Positions 27,438 through 36,973 of a DNA stretch of 64,000 nucleotides are shown here, piece after piece (position 1 is the first letter of the stretch; every line of letters begins with the position of its first letter). The stretch covers positions 62,001 through 126,000 of the forward strand of contig JAFWBM010000034.1 of NCBI GenBank assembly GCA_017507105.1, read 5' to 3'. The stretch comes from Bacteroidaceae bacterium (lineage in GTDB: Bacteria > Bacteroidota > Bacteroidia > Bacteroidales > Bacteroidaceae). A program made the position numbers and the translations under genes. The notes under the pieces are model-generated. The model was not told where the DNA came from, searched no databases, and was given only the letters and a program-made list of their open reading frames with translations.

Positions 27438-28421
27438 ATGATTAAAGCCGAATGGATTGAGAGAGGCTATGTAGATGAGCCTATAGCACCGGGCATTGAC
27501 CTTAAGGCCGAGATACGTCGTCTGTGTGAAGAGAAGAATGCAGTTATAATGGGGCACTACTATACACGTGGCGAGATACAGGATGTAGCAGATTTCGTAG
27601 GTGACAGCTTGGCGCTTGCTCAGCAGGCTGCTAAGACTACAGCCGATATTATAGTTATGTGTGGTGTGCACTTTATGGCCGAGACCAATAAAATTCTATG
27701 TCCTGATAAAAAGGTGTTGTTGCCCGATTTGAATGCCGGTTGTTCGCTTGCAGATAGTTGCAGAGCCGAGGAACTTGCCAAGTTCAAGGAGGAGCATCCA
27801 GGATATAAAGTGCTTGCATATGTGAATACATCGGCTGCGGTTAAAGCTCATACTGATATTGTGGTTACCTCCTCTAATGCACGCAAGATCGTAGATAGTC
27901 TGCCTGCTGATGAAAAGATTATATTTGCCCCCGATAAGAATCTTGGAGGTTATTTGAACTCGGTTACAGGACGTAGCATGCTTCTGTGGAATGGTGGTTG
28001 TCATGTGCATGAACAGTTCTCGGTCGAGAAGATATTGGAGTTTAAAAAACAATATCCGGAGGCTAAGGTACTTGCACATCCCGAGTGTAAGGGTGCAGTG
28101 TTGGCTCTCGCCGATTATGTGGGTTCTACAGCTGCAATTCTTTCCTATGCACAGGCAGAGGAGTGCCCTCGGTTCATTGTGGTTACAGAGAGTGGTATCT
28201 TGCATGAGATGCAGAAAAGATGTCCCAATAAGGAGTTTATTCCAGTACCTCCAATGTCTGGCGAGTGTGCATGCAATGAGTGTTCGTATATGCGTATGAA
28301 TACTTTAGAGAAGTTATACAACTGCTTGAAATATGAGTGGCCCTATGTAGAGTTGGACGAACAGTTGCGTGAACGTGCCAAACGGCCCATTGAGAGGATG
28401 TTGGAGATATCTGCCAAGTAA
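27438..28421 (+). CDS. nadA: Quinolinate synthase
   Basis: 327 residues. NadA features: GHYYTRGEIQDVADFVGDSL, VMCGVHFMAETNKIL with the first cluster Cys, LPDLNAGCSLADSC, HPECKGAVL with the second, and SGECACNECSYMRMNT with the third, together binding a 4Fe-4S cluster. Condenses iminoaspartate with DHAP to quinolinate in NAD synthesis. nadB and nadC are not in the window. Single-gene unit ending at a bidirectional terminator. Confidence 0.95.
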   Translation: MIKAEWIERGYVDEPIAPGIDLKAEIRRLCEEKNAVIMGHYYTRGEIQDVADFVGDSLALAQQAAKTTADIIVMCGVHFMAETNKILCPDKKVLLPDLNAGCSLADSCRAEELAKFKEEHPGYKVLAYVNTSAAVKAHTDIVVTSSNARKIVDSLPADEKIIFAPDKNLGGYLNSVTGRSMLLWNGGCHVHEQFSVEKILEFKKQYPEAKVLAHPECKGAVLALADYVGSTAAILSYAQAEECPRFIVVTESGILHEMQKRCPNKEFIPVPPMSGECACNECSYMRMNTLEKLYNCLKYEWPYVELDEQLRERAKRPIERMLEISAK

Positions 28422-28430
28422 TAATATTTA

Positions 28431-28479
28431 ATATATAAAGATAAAGGAGTTGCATTGCAACTCCTTTATCTTTATATAT
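28431..28479. terminator. Bidirectional terminator, 24-bp arms and one-base centre
   Basis: Arms 28431-28454 and 28456-28479 are perfectly complementary about T28455, so the stem has essentially no designed loop. Core AGGAGTTGCA, A/T-rich ends. Between convergent nadA and tdh. Confidence 0.8.
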
Positions 28480-28491
28480 AGCAACAGATTT

Positions 28492-29448
28492 TTATTTCCC
28501 GTAACGTTTACGCAATGTGTCAATCATATCAACAGTCATGCTGTCAAGGTCGTATGACGGGCACCAATCCCACTCTTCTCTTGCGCAAGTATCGTCCATT
28601 TTGTCGGGCCATGACTCTGCTATGGCCTGCCTTACTGGGTCATCTACATAGTGCATCTTGAAATCGGGGATATACTTTAGTATTGCATTCTTTATTATTT
28701 CTGGGTCGAAACTCATTGACGCTACGTTGAAAGCATTGCGATGTACTAGACGTGACGGATCGGCGTTCATTATATCTATGGCTGCTTTCAAGGCATCAGG
28801 CATATACATCATATCCATGAATGTACCGGCTTTGATGGGGCATGCAAAGTCCTCACCTTTTACTGCTGCATAGTAAATCTCGACAGCGTAGTCTGTTGTG
28901 CCTCCACCAGGTAGAGTTACATTAGATATAAGACCGGGGAAACGTACTGCACGTGTATCAACTCCATATTTGGTATAGTAATAGTCACTTAGCAACTCTG
29001 TTGCAACCTTTGTTACACCGTACATTGTGCGTGGACGTTGTATGGTGTCTTGCGGCGTGTTTATACGTGGAGTGTTGGGGCCGAATGAACCTATTGAACT
29101 GGGGGTAAATACGGCACAACCTTTTTCACGTGCAATCTCCAATATGTTTATAAGACCGTTCATCTGAATGTCCCATGCTAATAGGGGTTTTGCTTCGGCT
29201 ACAGCCGATAGGAGGGCTGCCAGATTGTAGATAGTGTCTATCTTATATTTGTCAACAACAGCTGCAAGCTGTGAGGCATCACAAACGTTTGCCACAGCCG
29301 ATGGACCACTCTCCAATAAATCGCCTTTAGGTTCTGCCCCGATAATATATCCGGCTACTATATTCCCATCAGGAATCTGTTTGCGCAACGTCATTGTCAG
29401 CTCTGAGCCTATTTGACCTGTAGAGCCGATGATCAGTACATTTTTCAT
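28492..29448 (-). CDS. NAD-dependent L-threonine 3-dehydrogenase, SDR type
   Basis: 318 residues. Rossmann GSTGQIGSEL, TPSSIGSFGP (catalytic Ser/Thr), and YGVTK with catalytic Tyr and Lys, then RFPGLISNVTLPGGGTTDYA, a motif of the epimerase-like threonine dehydrogenases. Oxidises L-threonine to 2-amino-3-oxobutyrate, which the KBL enzyme encoded divergently at 29701 converts to glycine and acetyl-CoA. The pairing strengthens the assignment over a generic epimerase. Confidence 0.9.
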   Translation of the reverse strand: MKNVLIIGSTGQIGSELTMTLRKQIPDGNIVAGYIIGAEPKGDLLESGPSAVANVCDASQLAAVVDKYKIDTIYNLAALLSAVAEAKPLLAWDIQMNGLINILEIAREKGCAVFTPSSIGSFGPNTPRINTPQDTIQRPRTMYGVTKVATELLSDYYYTKYGVDTRAVRFPGLISNVTLPGGGTTDYAVEIYYAAVKGEDFACPIKAGTFMDMMYMPDALKAAIDIMNADPSRLVHRNAFNVASMSFDPEIIKNAILKYIPDFKMHYVDDPVRQAIAESWPDKMDDTCAREEWDWCPSYDLDSMTVDMIDTLRKRYGK

Positions 29449-29521
29449 TTCTCTATTCTAATGTTTGATTTGTAATCTTTGTCGGTGTTAAAAACTACAA
29501 GTTTTCGTGGTTTAATTATTG

Positions 29522-29529
29522 CGAATATA
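29522..29529 (-). promoter_or_regulatory. Predicted -7 element of the threonine dehydrogenase gene
   Basis: Minus strand TATATTCG, one mismatch to consensus, 74 bp before the start at 29448. Confidence 0.4.
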
Positions 29530-29633
29530 CATCTATTTTTATTTTATAGAATCTATTTTTGGCTTTTTTTTAAAGAATTTGGCAAGTTCTTGAATTTTTG
29601 TTTGATTTGTGACCGGATGTTTATTAAAAAAAT

Positions 29634-29641
29634 TACATTTG
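29634..29641 (+). promoter_or_regulatory. Predicted -7 element of kbl
   Basis: TACATTTG, full match, 60 bp before the start at 29701; a TTTG at 29606-29609 is 24 bp away, slightly long for a -33. Confidence 0.45.
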
Positions 29642-29700
29642 CAGAATGTATGCATATTGTTTCAAGATACATATAATATATAATATAAATAAAAATAACT

Positions 29701-30891
29701 ATGTACGGTGATTTTAAACAACATTTGCAGAACGAACTTGCTGCAATAGACGAGGCCGGTCTTTACAAGAGAGAGCGTAATATTGCTTCTCAGCAGTCGG
29801 CCGAGATTACTCTCGAAGACGGTTCTAAAGCACTTAACTTCTGTGCTAATAACTATTTGGGACTTGCCAATAATCCACGTTTGATAAAGGCTGCTGAAGA
29901 GGCTATGGAGGAGCGTGGATTTGGTATGTCGTCTGTACGTTTTATTTGTGGAACACAGGATAGGCACAAGGTGCTGGAGAAGGCAATATCTGACTATTTT
30001 CACACAGAGGATGCTATTCTTTATGCTGCATGTTTCGATGCCAATGGTGGAGTCTTTGAACCGCTCTTTACAGCCGAGGATGCTATTATTTCTGATTCAT
30101 TGAATCATGCATCTATTATTGATGGAGTACGTTTGTGCAAGGCACAACGTTATCGTTATGCAAATGCCGATATGGATGATCTTGAACGTTGTCTTAAAGA
30201 GTCACAAGCCCAACGTTTCAGAATAATTGTCACAGATGGTGTTTTCTCTATGGATGGTAATGTTGCTCCTATGGATAAGATTTGCGACCTTGCCGAGAAA
30301 TATAATGCTTTGGTAATGGTTGATGAGAGTCACTCTGCCGGTGTGGTAGGTGCTACAGGGCATGGTGTTGCCGAGCAGTTTGATTGTTATGGTCGTATAG
30401 ATATCTTTACCGGAACTCTTGGTAAGGCTTTCGGTGGTGCAGTAGGTGGTTTTACGACAGGACGTAAGGAGATTATAGATATGTTGCGTCAACGTTCTCG
30501 TCCTTATCTCTTCTCTAACTCATTACCTCCATCTGTAGTAGGAGCCTCTATTGAGATGTTTAAAATGTTGGCCGAGAGTGATGCCTTGCATGATAAGTTG
30601 CAGGGTAATGTAAACTATTTCCGCGACAAGATGATGGCAGCAGGCTTTGACATCAAGCCCACTCAGTCGGCCATTTGCGCTGTAATGTTGTACGATGCAA
30701 AATTATCACAGGTGTTTGCCTCAAAAATGGCCGAGGAGGGAATCTTTGTTACCGGTTTCTATTATCCTGTGGTTCCGAAGGGACAAGCCAGAATACGTGT
30801 ACAGCTCTCTGCAGCCCACGAACAGGAACATCTGGACAGAGCTATAGAGGCATTTGTTAAGGTTGGAAAAGAACTCGAAGTGATCAAGTGA
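29701..30891 (+). CDS. kbl: Glycine C-acetyltransferase (2-amino-3-ketobutyrate CoA ligase)
   Basis: 396 residues, normal length. PLP fold-type I: NYLGLANNP, GTQDRHKVLE, DGVFSMDGNVAPM, VDESHSAGVVG and the PLP lysine in TLGKAFGGAVGG. Uses CoA to cleave 2-amino-3-ketobutyrate into glycine and acetyl-CoA. Divergent from the threonine dehydrogenase gene across 252 bp; the two make one catabolic step pair. Ends at a perfect palindromic terminator. Confidence 0.95.
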   Translation: MYGDFKQHLQNELAAIDEAGLYKRERNIASQQSAEITLEDGSKALNFCANNYLGLANNPRLIKAAEEAMEERGFGMSSVRFICGTQDRHKVLEKAISDYFHTEDAILYAACFDANGGVFEPLFTAEDAIISDSLNHASIIDGVRLCKAQRYRYANADMDDLERCLKESQAQRFRIIVTDGVFSMDGNVAPMDKICDLAEKYNALVMVDESHSAGVVGATGHGVAEQFDCYGRIDIFTGTLGKAFGGAVGGFTTGRKEIIDMLRQRSRPYLFSNSLPPSVVGASIEMFKMLAESDALHDKLQGNVNYFRDKMMAAGFDIKPTQSAICAVMLYDAKLSQVFASKMAEEGIFVTGFYYPVVPKGQARIRVQLSAAHEQEHLDRAIEAFVKVGKELEVIK

Positions 30892-30909
30892 TTCACATAG
30901 TATCTATGT

Positions 30910-30951
30910 ATAATAAACGGGGCTGTCGAATTCGACAGCCCCGTTTATTAT
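30910..30951. terminator. 42-bp perfect palindrome between kbl and the GH109-like gene
   Basis: 21-bp arms with no spacer (30910-30930, 30931-30951), core GGGGCTGTCGAA, ends rich in A/T. Between convergent genes, so bidirectional. Confidence 0.8.
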
Positions 30952-30964
30952 GATGTGTAAATCA

Positions 30965-32641
30965 TTACTTTGTTCCAATGTTCTTCTTTACAACTCTTTC
31001 AATCTTATTGCTGGCAGCAGATTTTGCGTTGTTAAGCTTGTTCTGTGCCTTTTTGATTGCTTTTTCATTGCCACTCTCTTTAGCAGCCTTCAATGCATCG
31101 TAAAGTTGCCACAGCTTCTTCTCGGCTGTAACACTCTTCTGTGCATCACTATAAGCCTTGGCTGTAGCCTCGGTAGCAACTTCCTGCTCTGCAGATGCAT
31201 AAGCGTGTTTATAACCTTTAACCTCGCTCCAGAAACCACGTGTAAAATCGGGGAATTCTACAGCTGCGCAGTTGTGGTCCATTGATAGTGAACCTAACTC
31301 TGCAAGGCAGCACCACTCTGCAAGGTCATATACATCCATGTCTAATGGCAATCCATTCTGCAAGCAGTATACAAGACGTGCATCCATCATGAAGTCCATA
31401 CCGCCGTGTCCCATCTGGCGTCCCATTTCGCCAAACTTTTTGATGATGGGATGCTGGAACTTCTCCATGAGAGCATCGTACTCGGCTTGTGGAAGGAAAC
31501 CGTGACTTGAGATATTGTCCATCTGGGGTTTTACGCCGCTTTGTGCAAGCTGAGCCTTGTCGAGTGAAATCTTGGGGTCGGGGTACTTTGTTGCGTATCC
31601 TTTTGTTCCTGTAAGCTTGAACAGACGGTTGTAGGGCTGTGGATTCATAACGTTGTGCTGTATCTCAACAACCTTGCCGTTTGCAGTACGCATTAGAGTT
31701 GTGGTGTGGTCGCCATTACGGAATTCCTTGCACTCCTTGCCTGTTTTCTTCTCTACATATGCTTTTCCATGTACTGACTTTGTATCCATTGCTGTAAGAA
31801 CTGTGAAACGGTCTCCACGGTGTATGTCTAGGCACTGTGCTACAGGTCCAAGGCCGTGTGTCGCGTATAGGTCTCCACGATTCTCCATATTATACTTGAT
31901 ACGCCAGCTTAGCTTGCCGTCTGCATCTTTGGGGTTTGTCCAATATGAGTCCCAATACTCGTCCAAGTTGTGTATGTATGCACCTTCAGCACGTATTACT
32001 TCACCAAAAACTCCAGCCTGTGTCATTGCAAGTGCATTCAACTCGTAGTAGTCGTAGCAGCAGTTCTCAAGAATCATACAGTGAAGTTGTTTAGCTTCGG
32101 CGAGCTCAATGAGTTTCCAGCACTGCTCAAGGTTCATGGCAGAAGGTACCTCAATAGCTGTGTGCTTGCCATTCATGAGGGCGCACTCTGCAACGGGAAA
32201 GTGGTGATCCCAATCGGTAGCTACATATACAAGGTCAATGTCGGTACGTGCACATAGCTCCTTATAGCCTTCTGCTCCGTAATATAGGTCGGCGGGCATA
32301 AGTCCTGCTTCGCGCAGGAACTTCTGGCTATCCTCTGCACGCTGTTCCTCGTAATCGCACAATGCTACAATCTCTACACCCGGGATATGGCAGAAACGCA
32401 TGACTGCCCAGGGGCCGCGCATTCCAAGGCCTACAAATGCAACCTTTAAATTCTTAATAGGAGCAACAGCTAGGTTTAATACATGCTTTTGTCCCTCGGG
32501 ACGTTGTGGTGTATCTACAACAATAGTACCCTCTTCCCAGTGCCATTTAGTGGATGGCGAGAGCGACTGAGCAAAAGAGATGCTTGTTGAAACAGCCATG
32601 ATTGATAGCATGGCACAACATAAAAGCTTTTTCAGATTCAT
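30965..32641 (-). CDS. GH109-like Gfo/Idh/MocA oxidoreductase-fold glycosidase with Lys/Ala-rich tail
   Basis: 558 residues. Sec signal ends ISFAQ. Rossmann motif GLGMRGP, then DWDHHFPVAECALMNGKH and the ATHGLGPVAQCLDIHRGDRF segment typical of GH109 alpha-N-acetylgalactosaminidases, which use bound NAD+ in an oxidation-elimination cycle. GH109 members usually are about 450 residues; here the last 75 or so (484-558) are a Lys/Ala/Glu-rich helical tail. Could cleave terminal alpha-GalNAc from mucin or blood-group A glycans; a plain dehydrogenase is the alternative. Located in the periplasm. Confidence 0.8.
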   Translation of the reverse strand: MNLKKLLCCAMLSIMAVSTSISFAQSLSPSTKWHWEEGTIVVDTPQRPEGQKHVLNLAVAPIKNLKVAFVGLGMRGPWAVMRFCHIPGVEIVALCDYEEQRAEDSQKFLREAGLMPADLYYGAEGYKELCARTDIDLVYVATDWDHHFPVAECALMNGKHTAIEVPSAMNLEQCWKLIELAEAKQLHCMILENCCYDYYELNALAMTQAGVFGEVIRAEGAYIHNLDEYWDSYWTNPKDADGKLSWRIKYNMENRGDLYATHGLGPVAQCLDIHRGDRFTVLTAMDTKSVHGKAYVEKKTGKECKEFRNGDHTTTLMRTANGKVVEIQHNVMNPQPYNRLFKLTGTKGYATKYPDPKISLDKAQLAQSGVKPQMDNISSHGFLPQAEYDALMEKFQHPIIKKFGEMGRQMGHGGMDFMMDARLVYCLQNGLPLDMDVYDLAEWCCLAELGSLSMDHNCAAVEFPDFTRGFWSEVKGYKHAYASAEQEVATEATAKAYSDAQKSVTAEKKLWQLYDALKAAKESGNEKAIKKAQNKLNNAKSAASNKIERVVKKNIGTK

Positions 32642-32906
32642 GATAGAATAGTGTTTTTGATGTTATTAATATTTAATGTTGTTGTTTGTCGTTGTATGTA
32701 TATTGTTTAGGGAGTTTGTTTGGTATTCTTTGAAATGTTGAACAAGGTCGTTCACATGAGGTAAAGGTATAAAAAAATATCCAAGGATATAACAATCTTT
32801 ATGTTTTTTTTGTATTTTTAGTCCGAAATCTCTGTAAACTAAAAAAAAATACATACATTCGCAAAATATAAAAAGAAAATATTAAAAACTAACTAACAAC
32901 AATATT

Positions 32907-33860
32907 ATGGAAAGCTATGTAATAGGAATTGACCTTGGTGGTACCAATACCGTCATTGGTCTTGTAGATGTCAAAGGACACATACTTGCAAAAGATGACT
33001 CTGTAAAGACACAGGCTTATCGTGAAATAGAGGATTATACCGACGCCGTTGCTGCCGTCATTGCACGTCTTGCAAAGGAGAATGGTTGCGAGGGTAAGAT
33101 TGAAGGTGTAGGTATAGGTGCTCCAATGGCTAATTACTATACAGGCGAGATCGTTAATGCTGCTAATCTACCTTGGAAAGGTATTGTCCCACTTGGATGG
33201 CTCATTGAGAAGAAGACCGGTATTCCAACAAAGGTAACAAATGATGCTAATGCTGCAGCAATTGGCGAAATGAAGTATGGTGTAGCTCAGGGTATGAAAG
33301 ACTTTATCGTCATAACATTGGGTACCGGTGTAGGTAGCGGTATTGTTGCAAATGGTCAGTTGATATATGGTCACGATGGATTCGCCGGTGAGCTGGGACA
33401 TGTTACATCTCCCGTTCTCGAAGGTCGTGCATGTGGTTGCGGACGTATAGACTGTCTCGAGACATATGCATCGGCTACGGGTATTGTACGTACAGCCAAG
33501 ATTTGGTTGGGTACACGCACCGACGAGAGCGTATTGCGCAATATAGAATGTGACAAACTGACATCAAAGATGTTGTTCGATGCAGCAGTTGCAGGCGACA
33601 AACTTGCAAAGGAGATTTTTGACTTTACAGGTGCTGTATTGGGCGATGCTTTCTGTAACTTTATTGCATTCTCGGCTCCCGAGGCAATTGTGCTTTTCGG
33701 TGGTCTTGCAAACGCAGGCGAGTTGTTGTTGGAGCCTATTCGCAAGAGAATGAACGAGAATGTAGTCTTCTTGTGGAAAGACAAGGTTAAGGTACTCAAG
33801 TCGTCGCTCCCCGGTGCTGATGCAGCTGTACTTGGAGCATCTGCTCTTGGATGGAAGTAA
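32907..33860 (+). CDS. ROK-family glucokinase-like kinase
   Basis: 317 residues. N-terminal phosphate loop GIDLGGTNTVIGLV, catalytic Asp in TNDANAAAIGE, ATP motif TLGTGVGSGIV, and the ROK zinc site GACGCGRIDCLE with its His in GELGHV. Phosphorylates glucose or another hexose (possibly an N-acetyl hexosamine) in the cytoplasm. Single gene flanked by its own terminator; the glycan genes on both sides fit the sugar-kinase role. A TACATTCG at 32854-32861 is the likely -7. Confidence 0.9.
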   Translation: MESYVIGIDLGGTNTVIGLVDVKGHILAKDDSVKTQAYREIEDYTDAVAAVIARLAKENGCEGKIEGVGIGAPMANYYTGEIVNAANLPWKGIVPLGWLIEKKTGIPTKVTNDANAAAIGEMKYGVAQGMKDFIVITLGTGVGSGIVANGQLIYGHDGFAGELGHVTSPVLEGRACGCGRIDCLETYASATGIVRTAKIWLGTRTDESVLRNIECDKLTSKMLFDAAVAGDKLAKEIFDFTGAVLGDAFCNFIAFSAPEAIVLFGGLANAGELLLEPIRKRMNENVVFLWKDKVKVLKSSLPGADAAVLGASALGWK

Positions 33861-33874
33861 ATATTACTAATTCG

Positions 33875-33922
33875 ATAACTATAATGGCGCTACTGCAACA
33901 ACAGTAGCGCCATTATAGTTAT
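33875..33922 (+). terminator. 21-bp-arm terminator after the ROK kinase gene
   Basis: Perfect arms 33875-33895 and 33902-33922, 6-nt loop CAACAA, core TGGCGCTACTG; 14 bp past the stop and before a T-rich tract. Confidence 0.8.
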
Positions 33923-33996
33923 ATATCGTATTATTTTTTTTGTTATTTTATATATAAAATATATTTTATTAATAATACGTTTTTAACAAAATAGAT

Positions 33997-34004
33997 TATA
34001 TTTG
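33997..34004 (+). promoter_or_regulatory. Predicted -7 element of the sulfatase operon
   Basis: TATATTTG, full match to TAnnTTTG, 48 bp before the start at 34052. No clear -33 TTG. Confidence 0.45.
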
Positions 34005-34051
34005 CAAAAATGTAAATACATAAATATGTCTAATGTGAAAAACTCAAAAAT

Positions 34052-35659
34052 ATGTCAACGAAGGATAATTATTTAAAGGGGATTGGTCGTGTTATTTCAC
34101 TTTCTTTAGCTGGTGTTGCTATAACGCCTCTTGTCGGTTGTGACAAAGATAAGAGCGATGAAAAACCGTTGAATATTCTTTATATAATGTGCGATGATCA
34201 TTCGTATCAGACATTAAGTGCATATGACAATAGGTTCATCAATACACCCAATATAGACCGTATAGCCTCGGATGGAGTGTTATTTACGAACAGTTTTGTG
34301 GCAAACTCTATAAGCGGTCCCAGTCGCGCATGTATGCTAACAGGCAAGCATAGTTATGCTAATGGGTTTACAGACAATAGATCGTCATTTGACGGTTCGC
34401 AGCAAACTTATCCCAAACTATTACAGGCAAATGGTTACCAAACTGCCGTAATTGGAAAATGGCATCTTACATCCGACCCCACCGGTTTTGATCATTGGGA
34501 TATCCTTATAGGTCAGGGAGATTATTACAATCCTACATTTATCCGTAACGGAGAAAAAGTACAGCGCAAGGGGTATGCGACAAATGTAACAACCGATTTG
34601 GCACTAGATTGGCTCGAAAATGGCCGAGATGAAAATAAACCATTCTGTCTATTGTTGCACCATAAGGCTCCGCATCGCACTTGGATGCCAGATACATGCG
34701 ACCTGGACCTCTTTGCCGATACTCAGTTTGAACTTCCTGAGACCTTTTATGATTGCTATGACGGGCGTGCGGCTGCCATGATGCAACATATGTCCATCTC
34801 AAAAGATATGGACCTTGTGTATGACCTGAAACTTGCCGATAAGGATAGCACTATACACAGCCGCCCCGATCTGGAACGTGCCGGTCGTATAATCTACAGT
34901 CGTATGGACTCGCTACAGAAGAGAGCATGGGATTCACATTACGATAGGGTTATTGCTGATTTCAAGAGAAAGAATCCTACCGGCAAGGAACTTGACAAAT
35001 GGAAGTTTACACAGTATATGCGTGACTACCTTCGTGTGATAACATCTGTCGATAGGAACATAGGACGTATTCTGGATTATCTTGAGAGTGAAGGACTGAT
35101 GGATAATACACTTATAGTATATACCTCGGATCAGGGTTTCTATATGGGTGAACATGGTTGGTTTGATAAGCGTTTTATGTATGAGGAGTCATTCCGCACC
35201 CCGTTGCTTATGCGTCTTCCCGGAGGTGTAAAAGGAGAAATCTGTCAACTGGTGCAGAATATAGATTATGCTCCCACTATACTTGATGTTGCCGGTGTTG
35301 ATATTCCGGAGGATATTCATGGAGTCTCTCTGTTGCCTCTGCTTAAAGGTGAGGAGTGGACCTCTGATAGGAAAGCTCTCTATTATCACTACTATGAGTT
35401 CCCGGATGAGCATGCGGTTCGTCCTCATTTTGGAGTGCGTACCGAGCGTTATAAACTTATACGCATATGTAATGTTCCTGCAACAGAGGGAAGCGGAATG
35501 TTGGATGGCAGTTGGGAACTTTTCGATTTGCAGAACGATCCTAATGAGTTGAATAACATCTATGATACCCCGGGAACCCAACAGCTTACAGATAGTTTGA
35601 AGTCTATACTCAAGGATTTGCAGATTCTGTATGGCGAAGAAAAATTCTCGGAAATATAG
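34052..35659 (+). CDS. Serine-type S1-family sulfatase lipoprotein
   Basis: 535 residues; lipobox LVGC at residue 30. Metal/active-site block CDDHSYQTL, sulfatase signature S-G-P-S-R with Ser88 as formylglycine precursor, then GKHSYANG and GKWHLTSDP with catalytic Lys/His. SDQGFYMGEHGWFDKR is the second sulfatase block. Ser-type sites need oxidation by an anaerobic maturase, which is the next gene. The sequence resembles GlcNAc-6-sulfatase-like subfamilies, but substrate is inferred. It should remove sulfate from host glycans in the periplasm or at the surface. Confidence 0.9.
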   Translation: MSTKDNYLKGIGRVISLSLAGVAITPLVGCDKDKSDEKPLNILYIMCDDHSYQTLSAYDNRFINTPNIDRIASDGVLFTNSFVANSISGPSRACMLTGKHSYANGFTDNRSSFDGSQQTYPKLLQANGYQTAVIGKWHLTSDPTGFDHWDILIGQGDYYNPTFIRNGEKVQRKGYATNVTTDLALDWLENGRDENKPFCLLLHHKAPHRTWMPDTCDLDLFADTQFELPETFYDCYDGRAAAMMQHMSISKDMDLVYDLKLADKDSTIHSRPDLERAGRIIYSRMDSLQKRAWDSHYDRVIADFKRKNPTGKELDKWKFTQYMRDYLRVITSVDRNIGRILDYLESEGLMDNTLIVYTSDQGFYMGEHGWFDKRFMYEESFRTPLLMRLPGGVKGEICQLVQNIDYAPTILDVAGVDIPEDIHGVSLLPLLKGEEWTSDRKALYYHYYEFPDEHAVRPHFGVRTERYKLIRICNVPATEGSGMLDGSWELFDLQNDPNELNNIYDTPGTQQLTDSLKSILKDLQILYGEEKFSEI

Positions 35660-35703
35660 GAATTTATATTCCGGATTTCGTTGCTGATATGTTTTATTAA
35701 TAG

Positions 35704-36948
35704 ATGAAAAGTAACAAAAAAAATAATTACAGTTTGACGGATGTGGCGAAGATGAGAGGTTTGCCGCAGTTCTCTACTATGGTGAAACCTGTTGGTTCTG
35801 CATGTAATCTCGACTGTAATTATTGTTACTATCGTGATAAATCTGAAATATATGGCGGTAAAATGCCGCTTATGAGCTACGATTTGCTGGAAGAGTATAT
35901 TAAACAGTATTTAAGTGGTGTTTCCCAAAAACATGTGACTTTTTGTTGGCATGGTGGTGAGCCTCTAATTGCTGGATTGCCGTTCTATAAAAAGGCCGTA
36001 GAGTTACAAGAAAAGTATCGTGGTGATAAGAATATAGAGAATACCTTGCAGACAAACGGTATTCTTGTGAATGAAGAGTGGTGTGGTTTTTTTCGCGATA
36101 ACAACTTCTTGATAGGAGTCTCTCTGGATGGTCCTCGTGATATACACGATGCCTTTCGTCGTGATTGTGGCGGTGCTGCAACCTTTGATAGAGTAGTGAA
36201 AAGTATTGAACTTATGGCAAGAGAGAGAGTCGAGTATAATATACTCTCTACTGTCAATCGTCACAGTGAAGGTCGGGGATTAGAGGTGTATAGATTCTTG
36301 CGTTCATTGGGCGATTTTACACAGTTTCTTCCGGTGGTTGAGTATGTTCGCAAACGTCCGGTGGGTCGTCCTCTTATAGTATCGCCCGACGAAGAGGATG
36401 CAGTTGAGGCTGAATGGTCTGTTTCAGCTGAAGGATATGGACAGTTTATGTGTGATATATTCGATGAATGGGTAAGGTACGATGTAGGTCGTCATTATGT
36501 ACAGTTATTTGAGGTAACTCTTGCCAATTGGTGCGGTGTCGCTCCGGGGTTATGTTCGTTTTGCGAGACCTGCGGTGATGGGTTATTGGTAGAGCATAAT
36601 GGAGATGTCTATTCATGCGATCATTTTGTATATCCCGAATACAGACTGGGTAACATCATGAACCGAGAGATGGTTGATATGTATCGTAGCGCAGAGCAAC
36701 AAGCTTTCGGACGTGACAAACGTGAGGCATTGCCAATGGAGTGTAAGCGTTGCAATTATTATTTTCTATGTAGAGGTGAGTGTCCTAAGCATCGTTTTGG
36801 ATATGCTGCAAATGGAGAACCCTACAAGAATGTGCTGTGCGAAGGATATAAGATGTTCTTCAGACACACAGACCCTTATATGAGATATATGAAGAGACTG
36901 CTAGACAAGGGCGAGCCTGCCTCTTTGGTCATGCAGTGGAAAAGATAA
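35704..36948 (+). CDS. Anaerobic sulfatase-maturating radical SAM enzyme (anSME)
   Basis: 414 residues. Radical SAM motif CNLDCNYC (Cys34, 38, 41) preceded by KPVGSACN, then CWHGGEPL and LQTNG. C-terminal SPASM-type cysteines: CSFCETCGDG, CDHFVYPEY, CKRCNYYFLCRGECPK. It oxidises the active-site Ser or Cys of sulfatases to formylglycine in the cytoplasm before export. Starts 44 bp after the sulfatase, its expected substrate. Length matches known anSMEs. Confidence 0.92.
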   Translation: MKSNKKNNYSLTDVAKMRGLPQFSTMVKPVGSACNLDCNYCYYRDKSEIYGGKMPLMSYDLLEEYIKQYLSGVSQKHVTFCWHGGEPLIAGLPFYKKAVELQEKYRGDKNIENTLQTNGILVNEEWCGFFRDNNFLIGVSLDGPRDIHDAFRRDCGGAATFDRVVKSIELMARERVEYNILSTVNRHSEGRGLEVYRFLRSLGDFTQFLPVVEYVRKRPVGRPLIVSPDEEDAVEAEWSVSAEGYGQFMCDIFDEWVRYDVGRHYVQLFEVTLANWCGVAPGLCSFCETCGDGLLVEHNGDVYSCDHFVYPEYRLGNIMNREMVDMYRSAEQQAFGRDKREALPMECKRCNYYFLCRGECPKHRFGYAANGEPYKNVLCEGYKMFFRHTDPYMRYMKRLLDKGEPASLVMQWKR

Positions 36949-36973
36949 AAGTTAAACATAAAATTTAAATGAT

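Noticed and set aside
27426-28205. Minus-strand reading frames opposite nadA
   Set aside because: Cys/His/Ile-rich translations without family pattern; antisense shadows of nadA.
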